From contig OX419760.1 in the NCBI GenBank assembly GCA_948567375.1, forward strand, positions 23,622,001 to 23,686,000: 64,000 bases of DNA, given 5' to 3'. The first letter of the stretch is position 1; each line of letters starts with the position of its first letter. Source of the stretch: Lunularia cruciata (lineage: Eukaryota; Streptophyta; Marchantiopsida; Lunulariales; Lunulariaceae). The position numbers and the translations under genes were made by a program. The notes beneath the pieces are model-generated. The model was not told the DNA's origin and made no database searches. It saw nothing but the letters and a program-made list of their open reading frames with translations. This document shows positions 63,627 to 64,000 of the stretch, piece by piece.

Positions 63627-63731
63627 CCAAAGCCAAAGCTCATGCTAGGCATTTGGAGTTTTCACTCATTCAAGTGTCCCAATGTGAGTTCCCATTCTCC
63701 TATTTCTCTCCTCGGATTTGGTCTTTTACAT

Positions 63732-63743
63732 TAGTATCAGAGC
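63732..63743 (+). other. primer binding site, initiator tRNA-Met type
   Basis: TAGTATCAGAGC matches TGGTATCAGAGC except for one base and starts one base after the LTR end. Confidence 0.78.
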
Positions 63744-64000
63744 ATGAATGGAATTTATGGACCACCAAATCCACTTCCACCAAATCATTGGGATTTTTTC
63801 ATCCAAATACTACCCAAGCATCGTTTCACACAATTCATCACCTCGCATTTTGGACAAGATTTTCTACATATGATCACCATATGTGAGGAACCCTTGGTGC
63901 TTCCGGTTGTAACTTATGGAGAACGGTGGACATGTTGTTTCTATGTGTTAATAAATTAGATAGATTGGAAATGGTGTGATAGAGTAGTAACCATGGCGGC
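63744..64000 (+). mobile_element. start of a second internal region (leader/gag), cut by the window end
   Basis: Follows the primer site. Overlapping open frames start at 63744 (MNGIYGPPNPLPPNHW) and 63611; neither resembles the leader that follows the primer site at 58166. The remainder lies outside the window. Confidence 0.55.

Larger units (their letters stand above)
63299..63730 (+). mobile_element. complete LTR (family B), 432 bp
   Basis: Starts TGTAATTGTAAC and ends GTCTTTTACA, giving the TG...CA borders of an LTR. Polypurine tract on its left, primer binding site on its right. Contains a TATA box CTATAAATA at 63618-63626 and several inverted GAA/TTC clusters upstream of it. A related, more decayed LTR piece is at 25120-25348. 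Confidence 0.85.

Overview
The window is plant nuclear DNA, probably from a non-seed land plant (moss, other bryophyte, fern or lycophyte). The evidence is two intron-rich nuclear genes for chloroplast proteins, plant-type GT-AG introns, a nuclear tRNA gene, many decayed retrotransposons and a fragment resembling an organellar group II intron ORF. The lineage is inferred from general character only; I cannot name a species.

Layout. 1-7.9 kb is low-copy-looking DNA holding one small spliced gene (3539-4860, +) for a probable secreted peptide precursor whose C-terminus resembles PSY-type tyrosine-sulfated peptides. 7.9-8.4 kb holds tandem and inverted repeats. 8.4-11.6 kb is a decayed non-LTR (LINE-like) retroelement with a C2H2-like finger and a reverse transcriptase (RT). 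A tRNA-Gln(UUG) lies at 12164-12234 (-). 17.1-20.3 kb (-) is a complete ten-exon gene for 1,4-dihydroxy-2-naphthoate phytyltransferase (MenA/ABC4, phylloquinone synthesis), with one GC-AG intron. 20.9-21.5 kb is a truncated copy of the LINE-like element.

21.5-35.7 kb is AT-rich and made mostly of decayed Ty3/gypsy-type sequence (LTR fragment, gag-like acidic ORFs, zinc knuckle, RT). A second low-copy island (35.8-42.2 kb) holds a long perfect foldback, two truncated LINE-like copies, a (TA)n microsatellite, several tandem duplications, a four-exon chloroplast rubredoxin-like gene (39648-40714, -) whose fourth iron-binding cysteine lies in a 9-nt microexon, and a C-terminal exon of an unidentified gene (41914-42096, -). 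42.3-57.7 kb is again AT-rich repeat DNA with a probable mitochondrial-derived RT fragment at 50.6-50.9 kb and another 5'-truncated LINE-like copy on the minus strand.

57.7-64 kb is a decayed chromodomain Ty3/gypsy element (zinc knuckle, protease remnant, RT, RNase H, integrase, chromodomain). Its downstream LTR is complete (63299-63730), is preceded by a polypurine tract and followed by a primer binding site, so it is shared by two internal regions in tandem. It also carries clustered heat-shock-element-like motifs upstream of a TATA box. The two intact chloroplast genes and the peptide gene are independent units; nothing suggests they act in one pathway.
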